Below the pieces are notes generated by a model. The model saw only the letters and a list, made by a program, of their open reading frames with translations. It ran no database searches and was not told where the DNA came from. The translations under genes were made by a program, and so were the position numbers. Source: Coprinellus micaceus (Eukaryota; Basidiomycota; Agaricomycetes; Agaricales; Psathyrellaceae). From it: a stretch of DNA of 64,000 nucleotides. This document shows positions 10,241 through 20,519 of the stretch, piece after piece. The stretch spans positions 5,022,001-5,086,000 of the forward strand of contig OX596334.1 in assembly GCA_951394405.1 (NCBI GenBank), read 5' to 3'. How positions within the stretch are numbered: position 1 is the stretch's first letter; every line of letters begins with the position of its first letter.

Positions 10241-11570
10241 GCCTCTGGGAAAGTAGTAAGGCCCGCGCTTGGACGGCCGAGTACGAGTATGTACGAGGGC
10301 GACGGGCTTGGACGAGGGATGCCCATGGGTTGAGGGCATCGTGAGGCGCCGACAGAGGATTGTGGGCTTCCATGAGACGCCCACGGAAGAAGGTTTGGAG
10401 GTAATTGGGCTTTGTGGGCGGTGTGAGAGTGTAGGGAGGAAGGCGGGGAGGGCACCGGAGTTGGGGGGCTACCGGGGCTGGAGCTGTATCGAACAGCAGA
10501 AAGGAGGGGTGATGGGGTGATGGAGCGGGAGATGCGATGGCCGACATCGTAAGGACAACTTACGCTTCATTCGACACGACTGGAGCGAGGTCTAATGAAG
10601 GGGAGGAAGGAAAGGAAGGGGTTGGAATTTGGTTGGAAGGGACGTTCGGGGGAAAGGGGAGAAACAGCGACGAAGAATTCCCCTGGACGAGGGGGTGTAG
10701 GAACTCATTCGAGGGGCGACGATGCCGTTTCGGAATCGGACCCGGTTTCCACATTCCTCCTCAAACCCTCCTGCCCTTTTCCCCCATCCTCGATGTCCTT
10801 CCCCTTTCGATGTTCTCCCTCTCCTCGAAGCCCTTCTCCATATCGATGTTCGTCTCCCCTATCACGTCTTTCTCCACTTCGTCAGTTTCTCGGACCGTCG
10901 TCGACATCCTTCTTCACCTCTAGCTGTCTGTTCGGTTATGACCAGCGCGTGGAAACCCGAGTAATCGTATGACGCGGATGAGCTTGTTAGCTCGGTGGGG
11001 GTGGATGTGTGAAGAGTGGGAGAGGAAACTGGGTAGGAGGGTATGGAGGGAAGGGAAGGGAAGGAGACGAGATGGCCGACATTGAACCGCACCTCGTCGA
11101 TCTGCTTTCGCCGTCGCGGGGGAAATTGGGTGAGGGAGCGCCCTTCGTTTATTGCCCTGCTTCGGCACCACCTACACTTCGTTCGACAGGGCGGGAGCGA
11201 GGTTGAGCTCACCTTCAAACATTCCAGTTCAATTTGAACTTGGAATGTCGACTTGTTCTTGGATCATTGCGACCGCTTCTCTCGATATATGTTTCACCTC
11301 AAGCTGCACTCGAGCTGCACCACATTCGTAGCGTTATAAGACATCACCATGTTGGTCTCGTTGATTCAACACCGCTCATCTTCCTGCTCCCGTTTCAGAA
11401 AACCCTTTCGCGCGCTCAAGCCTCACATAATGATGGGCTCCTTTCAACGCATGCAAGAGGACTTCTATACTAAGTGTAGTAGATATCGCAAGGGACTCCG
11501 TAGATACCAGTAAACCACAGAGAACTGAAATTTCGACAGCCCAAGAATCAAGGAGGCGCCCGTATCCGCC

Positions 11571-11601
11571 CGGCAAGTTCCGATAGATAAGATAAGATCC
11601 A
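11571..11601 (+). promoter_or_regulatory. GATA-rich motif upstream of F-box gene 2
   Basis: Same composite motif (CGGCAAGTTCCG plus ATAGATAAGATAAGATC) and similar distance to the ATG as at 2410-2440. The bases around it differ more between the two copies than the motif itself does. Confidence 0.45.
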
Positions 11602-11669
11602 TCTAATGATCTCTGCCGAACCCATTCCTCTTGTTCCCCAACGACCACATCCTTCCCCAATCCCTCGAG

Positions 11670-13352
11670 ATGGAAGACTCCTCGCCATTCTCGCAGCACC
11701 TCGACACCAATTACGTTCCGACTTCACAAGAGATAGACGCGCTCAAAGCCCTGATCGAGGAGCGACAAGTCGTCATCGATTCCATCGATGCTGAGATCGC
11801 GGTGCTGGTGAAGAAGAGAGCGAATCATATTCAGTATGTGCGCGAACACCAGGCGCTAGCTACCACCGTTAGGAGACTGCCAGATGATATCCTACTCTCC
11901 ATCTTCTTCGAATCCCTTGGTTTGGCAAAACCCTGGCCCTCTCAGCATCCAGCCGTCACCGCCAGTCACGTCTGCCGTCGATGGAGGGGCCTCGCACTTG
12001 GTTCGCCTTTGCTATGGACCAAGATCGATCTTCATTTACCTTGGAAGAGTATGGAGGAAGAACTCCGCAAATCTGAATTTCAAGACGCACTCCGTCACGA
12101 CAATATGGAGGCCTACCTTCTCCGCTGTATCCCTCTTTGCCGTCCCTATATCGACGTCGCTGAAAGAAGGGTGCAGGCATTTATCCAGAGATCCTCTGGG
12201 TGTCCCCTCAGTCTCCGCGTTACGGGAGAAGATATCCCTCGCGGGGCTTCAACTTTACGGCTCCTTCAGGAATGGAGGTCTTTGCTCGACCCCCTCTGCG
12301 AATCGATGTCCGAGCCGATAACGCGTTGGGAAGACGTCAACCTCAACCTTATAGTCTCGCCCGACTCTCCCATATCCTTGCGCTTTCTAAAGATGCCAGT
12401 AGCGTCTTCAGGTTTGGGAATGCGAGGCGCCACACTTCGCGTTCAAACGTATTCGTCCAACCTACTCATCCCTGACGGCGTGTGGAATGCGGTTCTACCG
12501 GGGGGAAAGATCGATCTGCATTTGGCGCAACTACGCACGTTCTCAGTGCTAATGTCATATGCGGATATGTCCAGGATACAAACGTCCTGGGATGGCCTCA
12601 CAACACTCGCCTTCGGCTCCCCATCCAATGGTTGCTGCTTCCTCCCATCCGAAGCTCTTGGGATTCTTCGATTAACGCCCAATCTGATTCACGGTACAAT
12701 CCATCTGTCTTACCCCCCCATCCGTCAAGTTCCCCATCTCGACCCTCTGACCCTCGCTCACCTTGAATCACTCACAGTCGTGGGTGACGTTCCTCCCCGT
12801 GCCTTCGCGGAGGCCCTGCGCCTTCCCACTCTCACTCGTTTGTACACCGCAAGGGCCATTGGCCCCCCCGAGAGCGAAGTCACAGGCTCCGTATTTCAGT
12901 GGATCCAGCGACATGGAACGCAGTTGAAGGAGATCTCCGTTCCGCATTCCTCCCTCACGAAGCCTGCTCTCAGTATCGCACTGAAAAACCTTCCTAACAT
13001 CGAATCACTCGAACTCGTTTGGAATCCCACGAGCGAATTTGGGCGCCAGGTGAACACTCATGCCAATGGCTTTAGCGAAGTGGACTTCCTCGGAGAATTG
13101 GGGGACATCAGCATGTGTCTGTGTCCTAAGCTCCGCACGCTAGTCTGCGGGTTCTACAACGGGGGTGGGCAGGAGAAGAGGAAGGCGATTGTCGACTTCA
13201 TTGAGAAGCGCAGAAGCATGACACGACCCTCGTCAATTGCCTGGTTGGGCAAGATCGACATCACCTTCCTCACACTACCGGCGCGGAGCATCTGGAAGGA
13301 GCTGGAGCGTAGAGGTGTTGACACCGAGGGCATTTCGATTCCTACGACCTAG
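11670..13352 (+). CDS. F-box domain protein (copy 2)
   Basis: Single-exon gene of 560 residues, a full-length paralogue of the gene at 2525-4240. The coiled coil (about residues 20-55) and the F-box (about 67-118: RRLPDDILLSIFFE, ASHVCRRWRGLAL, SPLLWTK) are retained, and similarity continues to the C-terminus with many substitutions in the presumed substrate-binding region. Expected to act as a substrate adaptor of an SCF ubiquitin ligase. The start is the ATG at 11670; codons further upstream in frame include no other ATG. The gene lies upstream of the dehydrogenase and UPO copy 2. The GATA-rich motif occurs upstream and, inverted, about 600 bases downstream. Confidence 0.85.
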   Translation: MEDSSPFSQHLDTNYVPTSQEIDALKALIEERQVVIDSIDAEIAVLVKKRANHIQYVREHQALATTVRRLPDDILLSIFFESLGLAKPWPSQHPAVTASHVCRRWRGLALGSPLLWTKIDLHLPWKSMEEELRKSEFQDALRHDNMEAYLLRCIPLCRPYIDVAERRVQAFIQRSSGCPLSLRVTGEDIPRGASTLRLLQEWRSLLDPLCESMSEPITRWEDVNLNLIVSPDSPISLRFLKMPVASSGLGMRGATLRVQTYSSNLLIPDGVWNAVLPGGKIDLHLAQLRTFSVLMSYADMSRIQTSWDGLTTLAFGSPSNGCCFLPSEALGILRLTPNLIHGTIHLSYPPIRQVPHLDPLTLAHLESLTVVGDVPPRAFAEALRLPTLTRLYTARAIGPPESEVTGSVFQWIQRHGTQLKEISVPHSSLTKPALSIALKNLPNIESLELVWNPTSEFGRQVNTHANGFSEVDFLGELGDISMCLCPKLRTLVCGFYNGGGQEKRKAIVDFIEKRRSMTRPSSIAWLGKIDITFLTLPARSIWKELERRGVDTEGISIPTT

Positions 13353-15112
13353 CGAGCAGGCATGCTCTATGGTTTTCATAATTGATGTCGGGACGCACAC
13401 CTTTCTAGCCATTCTCCCACTATATTCGTCCACATCTGTTCCAATGATTACCGGTAATGAATATCCTTTCTCTCTCTGGCTTTACAGCCATGACCGATTA
13501 CCCTACATCGCAAGGAGCGGTCAACTGACCGTCGTCTACCAATAAGGGTCGCTCTCAACATTTGCCGAGGGAGCCAAACGGGATAGCATATTGGGAAGTC
13601 AATGCCGAAGATGAGGGAGCCGTTGGGGGGGCGTATGGCGATAGGTCAAAGACGTAGGCAAGGCCGTTCAGTTGAGGACGCGAGTAGGTCGAGGTGAGGG
13701 CGAGCGGGGACGATAGGAAGGGGAGGATCATGAGATTGAGTCGGGTATGGCGTGTTACAGGGAGAGCAACGTCTACCTCTGCATATCTAGTGAAAGTGAG
13801 GGGTGACCTGCCTTGGGGTAGCGAGTAGTCAAGAAGGATCCGCGTAGATAGCGTGGTGGACGAACGAACGAGACGAATTGATAGCGGAGATACCTCTACC
13901 CGGGTTGTTTGAGACCAGGAAAATAGCAGTGTTCAACTTGAAGCTCCCAGAGGACAAGGGAGATCTTATCTTATCTACCGGAACTTGCCGGGCTGAGTTT
14001 GGATGGCCATTCGCGGCGGAAATCCGCCACTTCTCCTATTTTCTTTCCCTTCCATCATCAACACGGTATGGAAGGGTTTGCCCTATGGATTCTCTCAGCT
14101 CTCAGCCATCTGTACTTGATATGTGTTGGGTGCCTCCTCTGTATCGCCTTGACGAGTAGGACTTCCACCGACTGGCGTGCCCACCGAAAGATTGTCCGCC
14201 GTCCCACACTATCGGCGTCTTCCCGTCCAAGCTGACCCATCGAAATGGAAAAATCTGGATTCTGACCTATCCTCCGCGATCTGGCCTTCTATCGAGGCTC
14301 CCACGAAGTCGCCACTGTCGCTCTCGAGGGTCGTCAGTGGAACATTCCTTCATCTCCTTTATCTGTGGCTCAGATCGACCCAGCTTCTATTCATCGCTTC
14401 TCATATAGACGATGCCTCGTTCTGGTCCAACCGCGCCTACCTTGGGCGGGCCTAAACTAAGCAAGCATTCATAGAACCCATCGTATCCACGAGTTTTCGG
14501 AGACCCGATTTCACCCACAGACTTACCGCCTGGATCGATGGCTTCCGCACCGGAGAAAACCTCCATATGTTCTGTTTCTTAACCCTGAATCCCTCACTCG
14601 CATTCAACGTCTCTCAGCTGTGTGGATAGAAGTTCCTCTCCGAGCTGCACTGATGACTTGTCCGCGATCCATTCGATCCAACGGGTGCTTTGGTATTAAT
14701 CGAGCCTGGACCGCTTATCTCTCGCCTAGGGATCGCTCTTCGCCTCCGTCACCGCCTAGCAGCTCTTCCACAAACCCCCAGCATGCACTGTGCTTTTGCA
14801 ACGCGCATGAGCGGTGGTTTGTTGCATACCTTGACTGCGACATCCAACCTTCTCTCGCTCCGTACCGCCCTGAAACCCGGTCGAGTGCTCTCTGCTGCAC
14901 AATATCGTAGCTACCCGCCTAGGCCTCAAGTCCCGACAGGAGTCCTGAACCAGTCGGCCTCCTCCACATGTCTCCGATCGTCCTTAGGCTGCGCCTTCCG
15001 AGCTGATAGCCACTTCCCTTCGACGAACTCTCCCTTTCTGATAACCACTCCACTTTCCCCCCGACTGTCCTTTAAACTGAAGACCGATCCCTTAAACCTG
15101 CACGCTCGCAGG
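13353..15112. other. Intergenic, block-B-specific insertion
   Basis: The first about 200 bases match the 3' flank of F-box gene 1. After that the sequence has no counterpart in block A. It carries the inverted GATA-rich motif and several short open frames. A minus-strand frame around 13560-13740 encodes a proline-rich peptide of under 60 residues; the plus-strand frame from 14690 merges into the dehydrogenase. I recognise no protein. Confidence 0.45.
13959..13992 (-). promoter_or_regulatory. Inverted copy of the GATA-rich F-box motif
   Basis: Read on the minus strand: CCCGGCAAGTTCCG, then GTAGATAAGATAAGATC. This is nearly identical to the motifs before both F-box genes, but points away from F-box gene 2. 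It may mark the promoter of a lost minus-strand gene or the end of an inverted duplication. Confidence 0.4.
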
Positions 15113-16451
15113 ATGTCCATCGACAAGACTCCCCAGGGAGGGGGCCAACAGGCGAAGGGGGACGTCAACATGCCGAGCGAGGTCCCAAAATCCCAGTCGT
15201 TCTTCTCCAGCATGAGGACAATCCCGACGCTCTCCTACACCGTCCAGAACATCTTCATGTCGATGGGCACGATTTTCGTCTCCTTCTCGAGCCTCATGTT
15301 CACGCTCATGGTCGTAATGCCCCTGTCGATCGTGAGGGGTAGCATGCCTAGGGAGGTGTTGATGAAAGTCCCCACAAATTCAGCGATGCGGGGCAGGGGT
15401 AAGGTGGTGCTTATCGTCGGTGCGAGTAGGGGGATTGGTATGGAGGTCCTCAAGCAGTATGTCCCCGAGCCGGACACGACCGTCATTGCCGTTGCGAAAG
15501 ACCCTGGTGCGTCCGCTGTCCCTCCGTTGCGTCGATGTGGCTGACACTATCAACGGCGCCTAGATAACCTGCGTAACGCGATCATCCACCTTGGCGATAC
15601 CCCAGCGACCGTACAGATGGAGACCATCGACCTCTCCGGGTCGCTCAAAGATATCGCTCGGGCGGTCGAGGAGATTGATCGTCAGTACGGTCCCATCTCC
15701 CATATGTACGCGATCAGCGGCATTTCGAACCATTTGAAGAACGAGACCGCGTTTAACCTGGTGCGTAACCACTGTTTACCCCCTTCCCTTTGCCGGAGCA
15801 TCGGGATCCTGACTATCCTACGACGCAGGAGGTTATGGACAAGATGATTAAGGTCAATGTATCCGGTACTATCGCGCTGACGATGAGCATGTACGACCTC
15901 ATGAGGAAACGGAAGTTCGGCAAAATTGTACGTACCCTTCTCTCACTCTCGCATTCCACTCGCATGATTGGACTTACTAACCTCGTATTAGTGCATCGTC
16001 GGGTCGGTCGCAGGAATCTACGGCCCTGCGAACATGATCGGGTACGCCTCTACCAAATCCTTCATCAACACCTTCGGCACCTCCCTTCGAACTCTCGCTT
16101 CTGCGAACAACGTGGAGGTCGTCACTGTCGAGCCCGGGTTTATCGACTCGCGCATGACGAGGATGATGAGAGGCCAAGGGAGCAGTGCCCCGGATAGTAG
16201 CTTTGCAGATGCGGAGGAAATGGCGGTTAGGATGAAGCAGGGTGTGGAGAAGGGTGGTGTGGCCGTCATCACCTGGCCTGTCGGTCAGAGTATCCAGATG
16301 AACGCGTTGAAGGGTAAGCGTGCTATTTTATTACTCTCAAGGACACTGGGGAGCTGATGTGAGTCCGGCCGTAGGTCTCAACCCTATCTGCGATGACCTT
16401 GGGCGATGGGTCTCGATGCGGATGGGCCTGTCCGGAAAGAAGGTCACATGA
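15113..16451 (+). CDS. Membrane-anchored short-chain dehydrogenase/reductase
   Basis: Five exons (15113-15506, 15564-15760, 15829-15927, 15992-16313, 16375-16451) give 362 residues. After a hydrophilic start there is a hydrophobic segment (about residues 45-75), then a Rossmann fold with the cofactor motif GASRGIG at 103-109. The catalytic triad is complete: Ser235 in CIVGSVAGIYG, with Tyr248 and Lys252 in YASTK. The VEPGFIDSRM stretch is typical of classical SDRs. It should use NAD(P)(H) to interconvert an alcohol and a ketone at a membrane, as in the 17-beta-hydroxysteroid, 3-ketosphinganine or DHRS7-like groups; I cannot choose between them. The intron before exon 3 could be shorter, but a CTGAC branch-point-like site favours the model given. 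Block A lacks this gene. Confidence 0.85.
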
Positions 16452-16710
16452 AGTATTTGGCCGGTTCTGGGGTGTCGCCTTATCCACTGCCATTCTATAT
16501 TCTACTGCATAATGTACCTGGAAAATGCGACGCGTTTTGAATGGCTCGAAGATTGAACGACGAGGGGAATGCGACGATGCGTTTTGCGGAAAGGATTCCA
16601 GATAGTATATCAAGTGCTACCGAAGGGAGTACAACAAGACGAACTATGAAGGGTGTCAACCATATGCCAAGTCCGATGTAACCTTGTTCGCATAGGCTAT
16701 GTGTGTCGGG

Positions 16711-18050
16711 CTACAACTTCCCGTACGGGAAGAGCTCGGGGCAACTGGCACCACGCCCTCCAAACGCGTTGTAAAAGAAGCCAAGGTTGATAATGAGGTT
16801 GCGCCTCAAGACTCCGGTCGGGTTGGGGTAGAGTCCCTTGATGGTCTTGTTGACCAAGTTGGTGTAAAGGCCGCAGACGTTGCTGAAGTCGCCGCTGGTG
16901 GGATCAGGGGTGTAGGTATTAATTCCATCCATGTTACGACCCGCGGCAATGGGATATGCGGCGAAGATTTCGTCCATGCCAGTACCTGCAGTCGGTGCAG
17001 GAGCCCTCCAGAAGTCGACAGGGAACTTGGAATCCCTGAAGAAGAGGGTCGCGTTGGTCATATCGAGTCCAGCCGTGGTACGTTCGGTGATACGACCATC
17101 GACAAAGAACGTGTATGGGAAGGTCGCTTCGCCATAAGCGGTGAAGAATCGAGGGGAAGTGAGGTCAAACGTAGGATTGGTTGCGATCGACTCCTGAATG
17201 CGTTGGTGGCGGAGCTCCTTCGCGACTTCGAGGTTGTAGAATCCGCCGCCGAATCTGTTGCTGTAATCGATGAACTGGAAAATATATTTATGAGACCACT
17301 GCGTTGAGCGACGACGATAACGAGATACTGACCTGGTCGAATAAAGTTTGGTTGAAGCTGTGGTTGTCCCCGAAGAAGAAATCGCCACGGGTCATGCTCG
17401 CATCCCCCTCGAAGACCGTGTGGGTGTTCAAACCGCCGACAATCGCAGGGGGTGGCGGGTCCTCCCCGGTCTTCTTGGTCTTCCCGCCAATGCTGATTAG
17501 GTCGGTGACGAGGTTCCCATCAACGAGGTGAGCGGAGTATGTCGCGAATCTAGCGGCTCCATTGTCCATGTTGAAGCCTACGGCACGATGGGTAAGTATT
17601 CTGAGCGCCGTGCCTAAAATTCCACTTGTAACATACCTTCCTGAACGGCGTTGATGAGTTGTGTAGGAGTGGCGACTCCGTCCCGCGGCAGGTACTGAGT
17701 ATAGAAGATAGGTTAGCGTCACTAGGCAGAGGGAATACTGGGCAGATAGAATGTGGACTCACTCCATGCGATGCCAGCGTATTCAGGCCAGGGCATGGCC
17801 CTCGAATATCTCCTGGTCGAAGCGGCTTCCAAGGATGCTCAGCATCGTTGACCAGCTTGGGGCCGCTGAACGCCAGTGGCCCAGGAGGGTTCGGGGGGAG
17901 AACTTGGGGCAGGCGCGCAACGAGCTCATCAAGCTCCCTCCCGGACAATCCAGCAAGTGAATTGTAAGATGGGAATGCGAGAGTTGAGGAGAAGTGGGTA
18001 AGCAGTGAGAGGGTCGCGAAGAGCGAGAGAAAAGAGGATTTCGGGATCAT
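16711..18050 (-). CDS. Unspecific peroxygenase (heme-thiolate), copy 2
   Basis: Exons 18050-17763, 17694-17637, 17577-17333 and 17274-16711 have exactly the lengths of copy 1 (288, 58, 245, 564) and encode 384 residues. A signal peptide is followed by the Cys ligand in PCP (residue 86), EGD at 172-174, and Arg239/Glu246 in PRFFTAYGEATF. The pocket position equivalent to Agrocybe Phe69 is again Met119. Differences from copies 1 and 3 are scattered substitutions; no frame breaks are seen. Expected to be a secreted hydrogen-peroxide-dependent oxygenase. It sits 259 bases downstream of, and convergent with, the dehydrogenase. A shared oxidation pathway is possible but unproven. Confidence 0.92.
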
Positions 18051-18153
18051 AGTCTGAATGACGTTCAGGATACTCTTGAAATTAGTGCGTTTGTGCGGTT
18101 ACTTCTTGAGTAGGGGAAGGATGTACTGAAGTAATGTTTGAGATTCTGTGGAG

Positions 18154-18161
18154 TTTATATA
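18154..18161 (-). promoter_or_regulatory. TATA box of UPO copy 2
   Basis: TATATAAA on the minus strand about 104 bases before the ATG, preceded by CAGACAAAACGGC, matching the arrangement of the other two copies. Confidence 0.5.
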
Positions 18162-18229
18162 GCCGTTTTGTCTGTGCACCGCAGTAGGAAAGGCAATGCT
18201 GTCTGGATTCAGCTGCAGGCGCTCGATCT

Positions 18230-19640
18230 CAACAGGTGCGTCGTAATTCGTCGTAATTCTTGGTGAATATCTCCGCATCTCTACGGCTTTGGTGCTTTCC
18301 CTAGTTGCCTGGCCCCAGATCAACTTACGACAATATCTGTCCGTGGCAAACTCAGAACTCAATCCCGCCGCTAATTTGTACAACATGCCGGGCCAGATTG
18401 AAACAAATGTTTTCATATGGAATTGGCGTTATTCGCAAACTAGTGGACCTGTCATACGCTCCTCGTTTCTAAAGACCCCGCCGTACACTCGTTAGCGGTG
18501 CCTACGATAATGGGATTCGAGGCTCAGATACTTCCGGCTAGATACCTCCGCATTATGCAGTAGAATATTCTACTCACAGGCGATGTTCGATTAGGATAAC
18601 CGTGGTTCTGAGATTGTAAAAGCTCTAGATCAACGGGCGCTAAGCCGTGGGAAATGTCCCTCTCAGTGATGCAGTGATAGGCATCGAGGATACGCAGTCA
18701 CTGCTGTGCTTAGCGGATGTCTTCTCGTAGTCCCAGCTGCGCACCCACTGGTTAGCGTGATCTTGCTCTCGTCAGCATGCATGGTCGCGGTGATGGGAGA
18801 GCCTCATAACAATACTGTAGAACTCGTGAGAAAGACGGGCGGTCGCCGAGGAGGTAGAGGCTTGCGCGTAACGCGTAATGAGCATTGGTATTGCGCAATG
18901 AAACCAGGGGACAAACGATCACCACCATCTCTGGGAAGCTCAAGTAACGAGACTCTAGTTTCCAGGGGCTGAGAGCTAGAGAGGTGCCACCGTACTTACC
19001 ACGTGCCCTCGAAATCGGAGCGATTTTACTGGACAAGCGACCACAGAATCTCCGCTCATCCAAACAGCACCAATGGGGACCCCGGTAATTAACGTCTGAG
19101 CCATGCTTCTTGCAAGGAGGGGGACCTGTCAGGACCGGATTCTGCGTTTCAAATATGCCAGCAGCTACGTCAACCTGTTCCTCGGCCCGAAATAGCAACG
19201 GCTCGACCGCCTTCAAAACAATGGCGAGGGGGTTCCTGGACGGCCCGTGCTCAGCCCACCCATCGAACGCACACTATGAGCGCAACATTCTAGAAAATGG
19301 AATGCCTAAATTTGGGATTCACGGTGTGGGCCACGCTGTAGGTGGAGATGGGTAGAGCCGGTCTAGAGGCTGGAGTGAGGTCCAGACGAGATGAGTTGGT
19401 AAATTTCTTCGCCCCTTCGGTATCTGAGCGTTCAGTCAGCGACGAAAGGATGGGGAGAGAGCGAGCCAAGATTGCGCCATTTGACGCTCCGTGAGGTTGT
19501 CAACAAAGGGTACGAATAAATGATGAGGAAGGTATTGGGCCTCTGGAAGCCCAAGGTACACAATCACACGCAGCTAGCGAGTCCGCAGAACGATAGAAGA
19601 ATCGTATCTATATCGGATATCCCCCGTGCAGTCTCGGTGC
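18230..19640 (-). promoter_or_regulatory. Conserved upstream segment of UPO copy 2
   Basis: Matches 6690-8130 over its length and 42020-42985 proximally. The TTACGACAATATCTGT-type motif is present near 18326. No gene is supported. Confidence 0.5.
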
Positions 19641-20519
19641 ACGAATCCACGCCCAATGTAGGGAACGGCAGGCCGGTCGACCCTATAAGTCCCTCAGTTT
19701 CCCGAAGTTCTCTCCACCACCTCGACGCCCGCAGGGGACTTGATTCACCGAAACTCGATGGGGAGTCCACATAAGAAAGGTGTCCAATACCCATCCTACA
19801 CGTCGAGGTGGGCATTCACACGACGGACCTTTCAAGGCTCTATCGAAGTGCCACGCCGCGCTATGCATTGGAACGGGTGGGTGGAGACGGACATGTTCCC
19901 TAGACGGCAATGGGTATGCAGAATATGTAGAATTGAGGGATCCCAAAAGGTAAATCATTCGAGGTATGTCAGGCATCGCGAGCGGGGCTGGAACACAGGC
20001 GCTAAGTATCGAGACACCAACGTACGTTCGATAGCCGGGATCAACATACCGCAACTGATGGTTAACATATCAATGAACACTACAGAACCGATGACTTTGA
20101 GAACCTACGGTGGACCGAGTAGGTTCAGGCGGCACTGTTGGTGGTGCGAACCTTTCAAGGAGGGAACCTGGGGACGGTGGAGGCTGAGCAGTGCTTCGTC
20201 CATCAACGAATGCGCGTGAGGTGCTCGAAAGCTCTGGCCACCTTGGGTTTCAATATCGCGTCGAGGGCAGGAGCTGCACCTTCGCAGTTTGGACACGTCT
20301 ACCCTTCCAGTAAGCGTTGGCTAGTTACCCTTGTAAAGCGGTGCATGCGGTGTCATCGTGGTCTGAGACTCTGTTAGCGCAGATTCGAGGAGGAAGAGAC
20401 GCCTCCACTACGGGCTAGTTGCTAGAATAAGTACAGTTGCAAAGAGTGCGGGCCGGTGGTCCCCAAGGGAAGATGAGAGCATGCGATCAAGCCAAAGATA
20501 TTGGTGAATCAAATCACCT

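Larger units (their letters stand above)
8431..11570. other. Gene relics and degenerate repeats, no intact gene
   Basis: The longest plus-strand frame (8507-9043) gives a low-complexity, arginine/serine-rich peptide with no known domain. Around 9340-9790 a frame with leucine-rich spacing (ALSSICIHLVELRLSL) suggests decayed F-box or leucine-rich-repeat coding sequence. Part of this stretch (about 9380-10150) is paralogous to the sequences flanking the Plavaka element, and contains the unoccupied target site. Between 9890 and 11210 related GGAGGG-rich segments ending in CTTCCCC-rich tracts recur about three times. I do not support any CDS here. Confidence 0.45.

Noticed and set aside
9790..10455. 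Minus-strand frame with repeated RWRR/SRW motifs
   Set aside because: It is a translation of a degenerate CTTCCCC-type minisatellite and has no conserved domain; the repeat also occurs near 39.85 kb outside any frame.
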